Assembly: GCF_002236115.1 (NCBI RefSeq) | Contig: NZ_NIWT01000001.1 | Coordinates: forward strand, 186,001 to 250,000 | From: Pseudomonas jessenii | GTDB lineage: Bacteria > Pseudomonadota > Gammaproteobacteria > Pseudomonadales > Pseudomonadaceae | Length of the DNA: 64,000 nucleotides | Direction of reading: 5' to 3' | Shown here: positions 7,711-16,643 of the stretch, in pieces | Numbering within the stretch: the first letter of the stretch is position 1 | Layout of the letters: every line of letters starts with the position of its first letter | The notes under the pieces: model-generated | The model's input: the letters and a program-made list of their open reading frames with translations, nothing else | Told to the model about the DNA's origin: nothing | The model's database searches: none | Program-made: the position numbers and the translations under genes

Positions 7711-8993
7711 TGGCCGTCAATCGCCGCAATTTCTTGCTCGGCACCGCCGGTGTCGGCGCCTTGTTGGTGGGTGTCGGGGCGTGGCTGCGGCCGGGTGACC
7801 GAGGCGCGCCGTACAGCGATTACTTCCTTGCGCTGAACCGCGAACTCAAGGACCACGGCCCGATGCGACCGGTGATGCTGATCGACCTTGATCGGCTGGA
7901 TCACAACATCGATGTGGTGATGCAATCGGTCAAGCGCGCCGGCAAGCACCTGCGCCTGGTGGAAAAATCACTGCCGGCACCGGGGCTTCTGGCCTACATC
8001 GCCCAGCGCGCCGGTACGCAACGGCTGATGTCGTTTCACCAACCGTTTCTCAATCATGACGCGGTGCAGTTTGCCGAGGCCGATATTCTGCTGGGCAAGC
8101 CGCTGCCGGTGCGTTCGGCCGAGTTGTTCTATCAGTCGCACAAGGGACCTTTCGACCCTTCGAAGCAATTGCAATGGTTACTCGATACGCCGCAACGCTT
8201 GCAGCAATACCTCGCCCTGGCTCAAGGGCTGGGCACGCGAGTACGGGTGAACATCGAACTGGATGTCGGGCTGCATCGCGGTGGCGTCAGTGACCTTGGC
8301 GTACTCGGGCAGATGCTGGCGCTGATCAGCCAGCACCCGCAGCACCTGGAATTCGCCGGGTACATGGGTTACGACCCGTTCGTGGGCATGGGCGTGCCGG
8401 GGATCCTGGGCTCGCCCGAGGAGCTGTTCGCCAAGGTGATGGTGATCTACAACCGCTTCGTCGATTTCACCCGTCAGCACTACCCCGGTCTGTGGCGCGA
8501 AGGGTTGACCCTCAATACGGCCGGCAGCCCGAGCTATCGCATGCATGAACACGAACAGCTCAGCAGCGAAGTGTCGGTGGGGACGGGGCTGCTCAAGCCC
8601 ACTCATTATGATTTGCCGTCACTGGCGGAGCATGTGCCCGCCGCTTTTATCGCCACGCCGGTGCTGAAAAGCACCGGGGCTGTAAACATCCCGGCGCTGG
8701 ATGGCAAGTCCAGGCTGTTTTCCTGGTGGGACACCAATCAGCGCGAGACGTATTTCATCTATGGCGGTAACTGGATGGCGGAGTTCGAATCGCCAGCGGG
8801 GTTGCAGAGCAATGGCGTGTATGGCCGCAGCTCGAACCAGGAAATGGTCAATGGTTCGGCGGCGGCGGGGCTGACGGTGGAGGACCAGGTGTTCTTGCGG
8901 CCTGCCCAGACGGAGTCGGTGTTGTTGCAGTTCGGGGATTTGCTGGCGGTTCGGGGTGGGCGGATTGTGGATAGCTGGCCGGTGTATTCCTGA
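7710..8993 (+). CDS. Tat-exported alanine-racemase-fold (D-threonine aldolase/D-serine dehydratase-like) protein
   Basis: A 427-aa protein with a twin-arginine signal (NRRNFLLGTAGVGALLVGVG). A PLP-binding TIM-barrel of the alanine racemase N-terminal type follows; the Schiff-base lysine is probably in RLVEKSLPAPGLL, about residue 85. The C-terminus resembles the D-serine dehydratase-like domain (GDLLAVRGGRIVDSWPVY). The PxHxCxT metal site of D-threonine aldolases reads PAQTESV here, so both metal ligands seem lost. It is the third gene of the operon with the cytochrome c and lactone oxidase. An exported PLP enzyme is uncommon. Actual reaction unknown. Confidence 0.8.
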   Translation: MAVNRRNFLLGTAGVGALLVGVGAWLRPGDRGAPYSDYFLALNRELKDHGPMRPVMLIDLDRLDHNIDVVMQSVKRAGKHLRLVEKSLPAPGLLAYIAQRAGTQRLMSFHQPFLNHDAVQFAEADILLGKPLPVRSAELFYQSHKGPFDPSKQLQWLLDTPQRLQQYLALAQGLGTRVRVNIELDVGLHRGGVSDLGVLGQMLALISQHPQHLEFAGYMGYDPFVGMGVPGILGSPEELFAKVMVIYNRFVDFTRQHYPGLWREGLTLNTAGSPSYRMHEHEQLSSEVSVGTGLLKPTHYDLPSLAEHVPAAFIATPVLKSTGAVNIPALDGKSRLFSWWDTNQRETYFIYGGNWMAEFESPAGLQSNGVYGRSSNQEMVNGSAAAGLTVEDQVFLRPAQTESVLLQFGDLLAVRGGRIVDSWPVYS

Positions 8994-9018
8994 AGTTTTT
9001 CAGTGTTTGTTCCGCCGT

Positions 9019-9106
9019 CATCGCGAGCAAGCTCGCTCCCACAATTTGGAATGCATTTCCCAGTTGGAATGCATCCCCCCCTGTGGGAGCGAGCTTGCTC
9101 GCGATG
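9019..9106. repeat. REP pair (REPIN)
   Basis: Two inverted copies of the GGGAGCGAGCTTGCTCGCGA-type REP separated by about 40 bp, between convergent genes. Confidence 0.92.
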
Positions 9107-9118
9107 GCGTCAGTTCAG

Positions 9119-10075
9119 TCAAAACGCATACGGAATGCTGACCTTGGCCCAAAGCATTTCCCCTTCAGGCCGGTTTTCCACGTCGAACTCCTTGGCCCAG
9201 CGAATCTCCGCGCTGGCGTATTCGAGAAAGGTCCAGTGCAGCGCTGGACCAATGGCAAACACCTGGCCGCGCACCCCGTCGTTCACGTCCTGGCCATTGA
9301 ACTGCACGGTGTGGCCGAACTGTTTGTCGTCGGTGGTTTGCTTGAGGTAGTAGCCGTTCAACCCGAGCATCAGGTCGTCGGTGATCTTGAAACTGGCGGA
9401 ATAATCGAAGTGGAAAATCTGCCCCGACTTGTAGTCGGTGTCCTTGTTTTTCTCGTTGAAACTGTAGGTGGTCTTCATCGACACCTCGGTTCTGTCCGTC
9501 GGCAGCCAGGTGAAGGAGAACAACGGTTTGTAGGTGTAGAAGTTGTTGCTGGTGTTGGCCAGGCGGTCAACGCTGTACTCGCCGGTCGGCACGGTGATTT
9601 CGATGGCGGCGCCGAGGGTCAGGTTCGGGCCCATGTCCCAGAGGATGATCGGCGCGACCGTGGTGTCGCCCATGCCTTCGCGGGTGTCCTGCAAGCCGAA
9701 CACCGAGACTTCCTGCTTGAGCCAGGGCTGCGCGATGTAGCCGGCCAGCCGGCCGCCAAACACTCGCACCGGGCTGAGGTAATCCAGGCGCGGAATGACC
9801 GCCGTGGACTCGATCTCGACGTTCGGCACCTTGCCGCCGAGCGAGCTGATATTGAGCTTCGTGGCTTTGTAGTGGTTGTAGTAGAGGTTGAACGCAACCA
9901 TGTTGTCCGGAAGGCTGTCGGGCGAAAGCGGCAACATGAAAAAACCGTCGGTGCCGGTGCCGATGTTGTCCACGCCAGTCTCGGTGGCCAGTGCCGGTTG
10001 CAGGGCGCAGACGCCGGCCAGGCCAATGGCCGTCAGGGGGAGTGTCGTGCGGGTCGGGATCATGGGTGTACTCAT
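9119..10075 (-). CDS. outer-membrane MetA/phenol-degradation-type transport protein (SphA-like)
   Basis: About 318 aa. A signal peptide (cleavage probably after ALQPALA) is followed by alternating beta-strand sequence that ends in aromatic Phe (SIPYAF), typical of an outer-membrane beta-barrel. The sequence (DNMVAFNLYYNHYKATKLN, LTLGAAIEITVPTGEYS) matches the MetA-pathway-of-phenol-degradation/SphA group, which is thought to import hydrophobic substrates. ATG 10075 or 10063 could be the start; neither has a good ribosome site. It is divergent from an AraC regulator, its likely activator. Confidence 0.82.
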   Translation of the reverse strand: MSTPMIPTRTTLPLTAIGLAGVCALQPALATETGVDNIGTGTDGFFMLPLSPDSLPDNMVAFNLYYNHYKATKLNISSLGGKVPNVEIESTAVIPRLDYLSPVRVFGGRLAGYIAQPWLKQEVSVFGLQDTREGMGDTTVAPIILWDMGPNLTLGAAIEITVPTGEYSVDRLANTSNNFYTYKPLFSFTWLPTDRTEVSMKTTYSFNEKNKDTDYKSGQIFHFDYSASFKITDDLMLGLNGYYLKQTTDDKQFGHTVQFNGQDVNDGVRGQVFAIGPALHWTFLEYASAEIRWAKEFDVENRPEGEMLWAKVSIPYAF

Positions 10076-10259
10076 TATTATTGTTGTCGGGCTGTCCGGC
10101 ATCCATACGAGGGCCGCCACATAGAAATAAGCTGTCTGTGCCCTGCAAGGCAGGGTATTGGCGGCCATTTAGGGGGACTTCTGCGGACAGTCTTTGAGCC
10201 CTGTGCTAACTTCCTTCGACATAACTGGTTACAAAAATAAGAATGCAGCTCGCCCCGGA

Positions 10260-11312
10260 ATGTATAGCCCCATGCAAATGAAAGTGATCGATCCCACCTT
10301 TGAACTGGCGCTGGTGTCGCCGTTTCTCCTGCACACCCTGGCCGAAGTCGCCGAGCAAAAAGGCATCCACCCCGAGAGCCTGTGCCGAGGGTTGGGATTT
10401 GACTTTGAAGACCTTCAGGACCCGGCACAGCGCATTTCCTATCGCCAGGCCGTGGCCATGATTCAGCGCGCGCTCAAAGTCCTGCCCAATCAGGGGCTGG
10501 GCTTGTGGGTCGGCGCGCAGAATGTGCTCGGTACGCTGGGGTTGTTGGGCCATGTATTGTCGCTGTGTAAGACCTTGCGCGATGCCTTTGAGCTGGGCAT
10601 TCGCCATCAACACACGTCCGGCAGCATTGTCGTGTCGAGCGTGGAGGAGGCGGGTGATCGGGTGTTTGTCGACGTTGAATGCCGCTTGCCGTTCGCCGAC
10701 GTGCAGTTGTTCGCGGTCGAGGAGTTTTTCGCCAGCCTGCTGGTGTACGGCCGGGCGCTGGTCGGGGCGGATTTCAAGCCGACGGCCGTTGAGTTCGTGC
10801 ATGCCGCGCCAGACTATCTCAGCGAATATTCGCGCCTGCTGGGGCCGGACGTGCGTTTCGGCTGCCTGCAAAACCGCATGGTGATCGATGCGCATTGGTT
10901 GGGCGTTCAGTTGCCCAATCACCATTCCCTGGCCCTGCGCCAGGCCGTGAAACTGCTCGAACTGGAAGCCGCGCAGGTGCACCGGAAAATGGATTTGATC
11001 CAGGCGGTGGAACGGGCGATTGCCCGGGACCTGACCGAGGGCAGCCACATCGAGAAAATCGCCGGCGACCTGAACATGAGCAGCCGCACCTTGCGCCGCC
11101 GCCTCACCGAGCATGCGCTGACGTTCGAAACGCTGCTGGAACAAGTGCGCCAGGCCCGCACCATGAGCCTGCTGGCCAACCCGGACATGTCCATCGAACG
11201 CATCACCGAGGAAGTCGGCTACAGCGACGTGCGCAGCTTTCGCCGGGCTTTCAGGCGCTGGACCGGCAAGAGCCCGAGTGCGTTCCGCAACGAAAGCCCC
11301 AGCGTGGTTTGA
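10260..11312 (+). CDS. AraC family transcriptional regulator
   Basis: About 350 aa. The N-terminal effector domain (residues about 20-200) is of the arabinose-binding-like type. The C-terminal AraC HTH (about 250-345) contains GDLNMSSRTLRRRLTEHALTFE and EEVGYSDVRSFRRAFRRWTG. The frame is open from 10194; ATG 10260, 10272 or 10278 are all possible and none has a clear ribosome site. Its divergence from the MetA-type outer-membrane gene suggests local control of uptake of a hydrophobic compound. Effector unknown. Confidence 0.9.
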   Translation: MYSPMQMKVIDPTFELALVSPFLLHTLAEVAEQKGIHPESLCRGLGFDFEDLQDPAQRISYRQAVAMIQRALKVLPNQGLGLWVGAQNVLGTLGLLGHVLSLCKTLRDAFELGIRHQHTSGSIVVSSVEEAGDRVFVDVECRLPFADVQLFAVEEFFASLLVYGRALVGADFKPTAVEFVHAAPDYLSEYSRLLGPDVRFGCLQNRMVIDAHWLGVQLPNHHSLALRQAVKLLELEAAQVHRKMDLIQAVERAIARDLTEGSHIEKIAGDLNMSSRTLRRRLTEHALTFETLLEQVRQARTMSLLANPDMSIERITEEVGYSDVRSFRRAFRRWTGKSPSAFRNESPSVV

Positions 11313-11318
11313 TCTTTT

Positions 11319-11490
11319 GTGGCGAGGGGGCTTGTGTGGCGAGGGGGCTTGCCCCCGTTGGGTTGCGAAGCAGCCCCAAAACCTGGCGACTCGGTATGAC
11401 TGAAAATGTAGGGGAGCGCTACGCGCTCCAACGGGGGCAAGCCCCCTCGCCACAGAAACCGCTCGCCACACAAGCCCCCTTTGCCACAGG
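11319..11490. repeat. REP cluster, GGCGAGGGGGCTTGCCCCCG type
   Basis: Outer inverted copies of the GGCGAGGGGGCTTGCCCCCGTT repeat with inner palindromic segments, plus extra truncated copies (GGCGAGGGGGCTTGTGTGGCG and its mirror) at both ends, suggesting local reduplication. Confidence 0.9.
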
Positions 11491-11561
11491 TTCCTGGCCT
11501 CTGACGGCACACAAACCCTCGTACTCCGGTTAAACTCCATGCTCTTTTTCAAGGAGTTCAT

Positions 11562-12449
11562 ATGAGTCATTACCAGCCGGGCATTCTCGCCACCCCCGTT
11601 CCGCCTCAAGCTCGCCATATGTTCTTCGCCCTCGAATCCGTTGCGGCACTGCCGGCCGCGCTCGACAACTTGATGCAACTGGTGGACGGGAAATCGGCTG
11701 TCGTCGGCTTCGGCGAGTCCCTGGTCAAGGCGCTGGATGGGCAGATCGAAGGCCTGCGCACTTTCCCGGCACTGACTGGCGTCGGCGTCGACAATCCGTC
11801 GACCCAACACGCGCTCTGGTGCTGGCTGCACGGTGAAGACCGTGGCGAATTGCTCAACCGCAGCAACGCCATCTCGGCGGCACTGGCCCCGGCGTTGCGC
11901 CTGGTGCAGATGAACGAAACCTTCCGCCACATGACCGGCCATGACCTGACCGGCTACGAAGATGGCACCGAGAACCCCCACGACGCAGCCGCCGTGACCG
12001 CCGCCCTGGTGGGTGAGGGCGCGGACGGCACGGTGGGTGGCAGCTTCGCCGCGATCCAGCAGTGGCAGCATGACTTGAAAGGTTTCCATGGGCTGTCGGC
12101 GGATGAAAAAGACAACATCATGGGTCGCCGCTTGAGCGATAACGAAGAGATCGACGACGCGCCGGTTTCCGCCCACGTCAAACGCACCGCCCAGGAAAGC
12201 TTTGCGCCTGAAGCCTTCGTGGTACGCCGCTCGATGCCGTGGATCGAAGGTGACCGTGCCGGCCTGATGTTCCTGGCCTTTGGTTTTTCCCTCGACGCCT
12301 TCGAAGCCCAACTGCGCCGCATGAGTGGCCTGGAAGACGGCATCACCGACGGTCTGTACCGCATCAGCCGTCCGATCACCGGTGGCTACTACTGGTGCCC
12401 GCCGCTCAAGGACGGTCGACTGGACCTGCGCGCATTGCGCGTCGGCTGA
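11562..12449 (+). CDS. Dyp-type haem peroxidase
   Basis: A 295-aa dye-decolourising peroxidase. The signature GYEDGTENP places the distal catalytic Asp at about residue 134. The proximal haem His is in SAHVKRT (about residue 205), with the conserved MPW..GDRAGLMFLAFGFS stretch after it. There is no signal peptide, so it is cytoplasmic unless packaged; no encapsulin gene is adjacent. AAGGAG precedes the ATG by 6 bases. An oxidoreductase gene follows 16 bp downstream and is probably co-transcribed. Confidence 0.94.
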   Translation: MSHYQPGILATPVPPQARHMFFALESVAALPAALDNLMQLVDGKSAVVGFGESLVKALDGQIEGLRTFPALTGVGVDNPSTQHALWCWLHGEDRGELLNRSNAISAALAPALRLVQMNETFRHMTGHDLTGYEDGTENPHDAAAVTAALVGEGADGTVGGSFAAIQQWQHDLKGFHGLSADEKDNIMGRRLSDNEEIDDAPVSAHVKRTAQESFAPEAFVVRRSMPWIEGDRAGLMFLAFGFSLDAFEAQLRRMSGLEDGITDGLYRISRPITGGYYWCPPLKDGRLDLRALRVG

Positions 12450-12465
12450 GCCGCAAGGAGTACCT

Positions 12466-13449
12466 ATGAACCTGGTGCGCTGGGGCATGATCGGTTGTGG
12501 CTGTGTCGCTGAACGCAAAAGCGGGCCGGCCTTCTACAAGGCGCCCGGATCGGCGTTGGTCGCGGTGATGGGCCGGCGCCTGGAAGCCGTCACTGACTAC
12601 GCCACGCGCCACGGCATCGCTCGGGTCTACACCGATGCGCAGGCGCTGATCAACGATCCCGAGGTCGACGCGGTGTACATCGCCACGCCGCCCGACAGCC
12701 ATCACGCCTATGCTTTGCAGGTGGCTGCGGCCGGCAAGCATTGCTGCGTGGAAAAACCGATGGCGCTGAATGCCGGGCAAAGCCGTGAAATGCAGCAGGT
12801 GTTTGCCGATGCCGGGTTGCACCTGTTCGTGTCCTATTACCGACGTTCGCTGCCACGCTTCCGGCAAGTGCGGCAATGGCTGGAAGAGGGGCGGATCGGC
12901 GAGGTCCGGCACCTGAGCTGGACCCTCACCAAAGCCCCGTCGGCAGCGGACCGGAGCGGCACCGATAACTGGCGCACCGACCCGGCAATTGCCGGTGGAG
13001 GTTACTTCGCCGATCTTGCCAGCCATGGCCTGGACCTGTTTCAGTACCTTCTCGGCGATATCGTCGAAGTCGCCGGATTCACTGCGCGGCAGGCTGGTTT
13101 GTACGCGGCCGAAGATGCCGTCAGCGCCACTTGGCGGTTTGCCAGCGGGGCACTGGGGATGGGCTGCTGGAACTTCGTTGCAGACCGTCGCGAAGACCGG
13201 GTCGAAGTGATTGGCAGCAAAGGCCGGATCACCTTTTCAGTGTTCGATGAACACCCGGTCGAACTGCACGCCGACGAGCTGCACGCTGGCGAGCACCTCA
13301 GCCTGACCATCGAGCATCACGCACACATTCAGTGGCACCACGTATTGGGCATGAATGCGCATATTCGTGGCGAGGCGCAGCACCCCGCCGTGGCCGAGCA
13401 GGCGCTGAAGACCGATTGGGTGATGGACCAGATTCTCAAGCGGCACTGA
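12466..13449 (+). CDS. Gfo/Idh/MocA family NAD(P)-dependent oxidoreductase
   Basis: A 327-aa protein. The Rossmann start WGMIGCGCVAE, the family motif VEKPMALN (about residues 95-102) and the C-terminal alpha/beta domain are all present. ATG 12466 has AAGGAG 6-7 bases upstream; the frame opens earlier inside the peroxidase gene. Family members oxidise or reduce sugars, inositols and related compounds. Substrate unknown. Likely expressed with the Dyp peroxidase. Confidence 0.92.
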   Translation: MNLVRWGMIGCGCVAERKSGPAFYKAPGSALVAVMGRRLEAVTDYATRHGIARVYTDAQALINDPEVDAVYIATPPDSHHAYALQVAAAGKHCCVEKPMALNAGQSREMQQVFADAGLHLFVSYYRRSLPRFRQVRQWLEEGRIGEVRHLSWTLTKAPSAADRSGTDNWRTDPAIAGGGYFADLASHGLDLFQYLLGDIVEVAGFTARQAGLYAAEDAVSATWRFASGALGMGCWNFVADRREDRVEVIGSKGRITFSVFDEHPVELHADELHAGEHLSLTIEHHAHIQWHHVLGMNAHIRGEAQHPAVAEQALKTDWVMDQILKRH

Positions 13450-13472
13450 TTTCTCAGATCACACACAATCCC

Positions 13473-13574
13473 CTGTAGGAGCGAGCCTGCTCGCGATGGT
13501 CGTCAACGATAACGCTGGAAGCCTGACACCCCACGGCGTTCTCGGGTTTATCGCGAGCAGGCTCGCTCCTACAG
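13473..13574. repeat. REP pair, TAGGAGCGAG type
   Basis: Inverted copies of CTGTAGGAGCGAGCCTGCTC and its complement enclosing about 50 bp. Confidence 0.92.
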
Positions 13575-13628
13575 TTTTGGATTGCGTTGTGCATCTAACC
13601 TTATGCGCATTCGGTATTTCTCAACCCT

Positions 13629-13668
13629 GTCATAACTTATCTAAGATCACGTCATAACTCGTTATAAC
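13629..13668. promoter_or_regulatory. candidate operator for the adjacent GntR regulator
   Basis: Two direct GTCATAACT copies (13629-13637, 13651-13659) lie 22 bp apart, two helical turns. The second forms the inverted repeat ATAAC-TC-GTTAT (13654-13665) and overlaps a palindromic GTTATAAC. It lies just before the gntR-type start, so autoregulation is likely. Confidence 0.5.
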
Positions 13669-13680
13669 AAGTGATCTGCC

Positions 13681-14433
13681 ATGACCGATAACGTTCTATC
13701 CCTGAGCAGCGTCCCGTTGCACACCCAGCTGCGAGATGTTCTGCGCGCCCGCATCCTCGACGGCGAATACCCGCAAGACAGCCAGATGCCTTCAGAAAGC
13801 GAGCTTGGCGCGTTGTTCAAGGTCAGCCGCATCACCGTGCGTCAGGCTTTGGGCGACCTGCAAAAGGAAGGGCTGATCTTCAAGATCCACGGCAAGGGCA
13901 CTTTCGTCGCCAAGCCGAAAACTTTCCAGAACGTCAGCACCCTGCAAGGCCTGGCCGAGTCCATGACCGATCGCGGCTATGAGGTGATCAACCGCCTGCG
14001 CAGCTTCAAATTCATTGCCGCCGACAAGCTCGTGGCCGAGCGTTTGCAGGTCGCCGAAGGCGAGGTCGTGGCGCAGATCAAACGTGTGCGCCTGATCAAT
14101 CGCGAGCCGGTTTCCCTGGAAATCACTTACCTGCCCAAGGCTATTGGCGAGCGCCTGGAAAAAGCCGACCTGGTCACCCGCGATATTTTCCTGATCCTGG
14201 AAAACGACTGCGGCTTGACCCTGGGGCACGCCGACCTGGCCATCGATGCGGTACTGGCCGACAGCGACCTGACCCACGCGCTGAACGTTGAACCTGGCTC
14301 GCCGATCATGCACATCGAACGCCTGACCCACGATGTCGACGGTCGGCCGCTGGACTTCGAACACCTTTACTACCGTGGCGATGCCTTCCAGTACCGCCTG
14401 CGGATCGACCGGGAAAAAGGGGATCAGGCATGA
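13681..14433 (+). CDS. GntR/HutC-type transcriptional regulator (UTRA domain)
   Basis: A 250-aa protein with an N-terminal winged helix (about residues 10-75, with MPSESELGALFKVSRITVRQAL) and a C-terminal UTRA ligand domain (about 95-240, ending LDFEHLYYRGDAFQYRLRID). The stop overlaps the ATG of the flavoprotein gene, so regulator and enzyme are translated from one message. Repeats just upstream look like its operator. It most likely represses the whole operon until the imported compound or a product binds. Confidence 0.93.
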   Translation: MTDNVLSLSSVPLHTQLRDVLRARILDGEYPQDSQMPSESELGALFKVSRITVRQALGDLQKEGLIFKIHGKGTFVAKPKTFQNVSTLQGLAESMTDRGYEVINRLRSFKFIAADKLVAERLQVAEGEVVAQIKRVRLINREPVSLEITYLPKAIGERLEKADLVTRDIFLILENDCGLTLGHADLAIDAVLADSDLTHALNVEPGSPIMHIERLTHDVDGRPLDFEHLYYRGDAFQYRLRIDREKGDQA

Positions 14434-16160
14434 CCCGAAGCACATTGGAGCAGGAATACGACATCGTCGTGATCGGCGGCGGCACCGCCGGCCCCATGGC
14501 GGCGATCAAGGCCAAGGAACGCAACCGCGACCTGCGGGTGTTGTTGATCGACAAGGCCAACGTCAAGCGCAGCGGCGCGATCAGCATGGGCATGGACGGC
14601 CTGAACAACGCGATCATTCCCGGCCACTCGACACCGGAGCAGTACACCAAGGAAATCACCATCGCCAACGACGGCATCGTCAACCAGGCCGCGGTGTACG
14701 CCTATGCCACCCACAGTTTCGAAACGATCGAACAACTGGACCGCTGGGGCGTGAAATTCGAGAAGGACGAAACCGGCGACTACGCGGTGAAAAAGGTCCA
14801 CCACATGGGCGCTTATGTGTTGCCGATGCCGGAAGGGCACGACATCAAGAAAGTCCTCTATCGGCAGTTGAAGCGCGCGCGGGTGAGTATCACCAATCGC
14901 CTGGTCTGCACCCGATTGCTGACAGATGAAGAGGGCGCGGTCAACGGCGTGATGGGCTTCGACTGCCGCACGGCGGACTTCCACGTGATCAAGGCCAAGG
15001 CGGTGATCCTCGCTTGCGGTGCCGCCGGACGCCTGGGGTTGCCGTCTTCGGGCTACCTCATGGGCACCTACGAAAACCCGACCAATGCCGGCGACGGCTA
15101 CTCAATGGCCTACCACGCCGGGGCCGAACTGGCGAACCTGGAATGCTTCCAGATCAACCCGCTGATCAAGGATTACAACGGCCCGGCCTGCGCCTACGTC
15201 ACCGGCCCCTTGGGCGGCTACACCGCCAACAACAAGGGCGAACGCTTCATCGAGTGCGACTACTGGAGCGGGCAGATGATGTGGGAGTTCCATCAGGAAC
15301 TGGAAAGCGGCAATGGCCCGGTGTTCCTCAAGCTCGATCATCTGGCCGAGGAAACCATCCAGAACATCGAAGAGATCCTGCACAGCAACGAGCGTCCGAG
15401 TCGCGGCCAGTTCCACGCCAATCGCGGCACCGACTACCGCACGCAGATGGTCGAGATGCACATCTCGGAAATCGGTTTTTGCAGCGGGCATTCGGCGTCG
15501 GGGGTGTGGGTCAACGAGAAGGCCGAGACCTCGGTCAAGGGCTTGTACTCGGCGGGAGACATGGCTGCGGTGCCGCACAACTACATGCTCGGTGCGTTTA
15601 CCTATGGGTGGTTCGCTGGCCACAACGCAGCGGATTTTGTCGCCGGGCGCGAGTTTTCAGCGCTGGATGCCCGGCAGATCGAAACCGAAAAACAACGGGT
15701 CTACGCACCGCTGGAGCGTGAGCACGGCCTGCCGCCAGCCCAGGTCGAATACAAGCTGCGGCGCTTGGTCAACGACTACCTGCAACCGCCGAAAGTGACC
15801 AGGAAGATGCAGATCGGCCTGCAGCGCTTCAGCGACATCCAGCGCGATCTCGACCAGATCAAGGCGCACAACGCCCACGAGCTGATGCGCGCCATGGAAG
15901 TCAGCATGATCCGCGACTGCGCCGAAATGGCCGCCCGCGCTTCATTGTTCCGCGCCGAAAGCCGCTGGGGGCTTTACCACCATCGCGTCGATCACCCGCA
16001 ACGCAACGACCGCGACTGGTTCTGCCATTGCCACCTGAAGAAAGACGAAAACGGTTTGATGAGCAGTTTCAAGAAAGCCGTCGAGCCTTACATCATCCCG
16101 CTCGATGCCGACGAGATGCAGGCCTACGACCGGCTGCGGGTCGGCGCGGATGCCGCCTGA
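14430..16160 (+). CDS. APS-reductase alpha/fumarate-reductase-like flavoprotein
   Basis: A 576-aa protein with an N-terminal FAD-binding motif (IVVIGGGTAGPMAAIKA, residues about 12-28), a middle capping domain and a second FAD contact (SVKGLYSAGDMAAVPHNYM). Together with the small ferredoxin immediately downstream it looks like the alpha subunit of adenylylsulfate reductase (AprA) rather than a membrane-bound fumarate reductase: no cytochrome b or anchor gene is present. The C-terminal RDWFCHCHLKKDENGL is unusual in having CxC flanked by His. It overlaps the GntR gene and leads a transport operon. Substrate unknown; a sulfur compound is inferred from context. Confidence 0.82.
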   Translation: MTRSTLEQEYDIVVIGGGTAGPMAAIKAKERNRDLRVLLIDKANVKRSGAISMGMDGLNNAIIPGHSTPEQYTKEITIANDGIVNQAAVYAYATHSFETIEQLDRWGVKFEKDETGDYAVKKVHHMGAYVLPMPEGHDIKKVLYRQLKRARVSITNRLVCTRLLTDEEGAVNGVMGFDCRTADFHVIKAKAVILACGAAGRLGLPSSGYLMGTYENPTNAGDGYSMAYHAGAELANLECFQINPLIKDYNGPACAYVTGPLGGYTANNKGERFIECDYWSGQMMWEFHQELESGNGPVFLKLDHLAEETIQNIEEILHSNERPSRGQFHANRGTDYRTQMVEMHISEIGFCSGHSASGVWVNEKAETSVKGLYSAGDMAAVPHNYMLGAFTYGWFAGHNAADFVAGREFSALDARQIETEKQRVYAPLEREHGLPPAQVEYKLRRLVNDYLQPPKVTRKMQIGLQRFSDIQRDLDQIKAHNAHELMRAMEVSMIRDCAEMAARASLFRAESRWGLYHHRVDHPQRNDRDWFCHCHLKKDENGLMSSFKKAVEPYIIPLDADEMQAYDRLRVGADAA

Positions 16161-16184
16161 GCATCACTCAAGAGAGACCGTGAA

Positions 16185-16430
16185 ATGGCCTATCAAGCCC
16201 AGGAAATTTTCTTCCGTTCCAACGCCCCCGTCACCGTCGACGAGGACAAATGCATCGCCCACAAAGGCTGCACCGTGTGCGTCGACGTCTGCCCGATGGA
16301 CCTGCTGGCGATCAACCCGGCCACGCAAAAGGCCTACATGGCGTTCGACGAATGCTGGTACTGCATGCCCTGTGAAAAGGACTGTCCGACGGGTGCGGTG
16401 AAAGTCGAAATCCCGTACCTGCTGCGCTGA
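16185..16430 (+). CDS. 2[4Fe-4S] ferredoxin, AprB-like subunit
   Basis: An 81-aa protein with two cluster motifs: CIAHKGCTVCVDVCP (about residues 23-37) and CWYCMPCEKDCP (about 57-68). The separation and the first-cluster HKGC insertion resemble the beta subunit of APS reductase, but it lacks the longer C-terminal tail of true AprB. AGAGAG lies upstream of the ATG, 24 bp after the flavoprotein stop. It most likely passes electrons to or from the FAD subunit. Confidence 0.88.
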   Translation: MAYQAQEIFFRSNAPVTVDEDKCIAHKGCTVCVDVCPMDLLAINPATQKAYMAFDECWYCMPCEKDCPTGAVKVEIPYLLR

Positions 16431-16487
16431 AATACTGTCCCTGTGGGATCGAGGCCAGTCGCAAGTCCTGCATACACCAGAAAAACC

Positions 16488-16515
16488 TGTGGGAGCGAGC
16501 TTGCTCGCGATGAGG
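16488..16515 (+). repeat. single REP
   Basis: One GTGGGAGCGAGCTTGCTCGC copy in the 213-bp gap between the ferredoxin and binding-protein genes, with a degenerate relative at 16441-16465. Confidence 0.8.
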
Positions 16516-16643
16516 CCAGCTCGAACAACCCAAAACGCCATCCGGCACCACCGGACGCCTGATTCAAGACACCCCTCGTTTCCCACCGCGCCCTGATCGT
16601 GGCGGAGACGAACATCCTATAAATGATTCGAGGGGAAACACTC

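Noticed and set aside
9019..9106. Palindromic repeats considered as a CRISPR array
   Set aside because: Only two inverted, not direct, copies per locus and no spacers of regular length; they are REP pairs.
10206..12518. 770-codon minus-strand ORF across the AraC and Dyp genes
   Set aside because: It spans two well-supported plus-strand genes and a REP region and shows no recognisable domain; shadow of GC-rich coding.
13681..13700. Riboswitch upstream of the GntR operon
   Set aside because: The leader is too short and shows operator-like repeats instead of a conserved RNA fold.
14430..16430. Classical fumarate reductase or succinate dehydrogenase
   Set aside because: No membrane anchor, no cytochrome b and no 2Fe-2S subunit; the small 2[4Fe-4S] partner fits APS reductase-type enzymes better.
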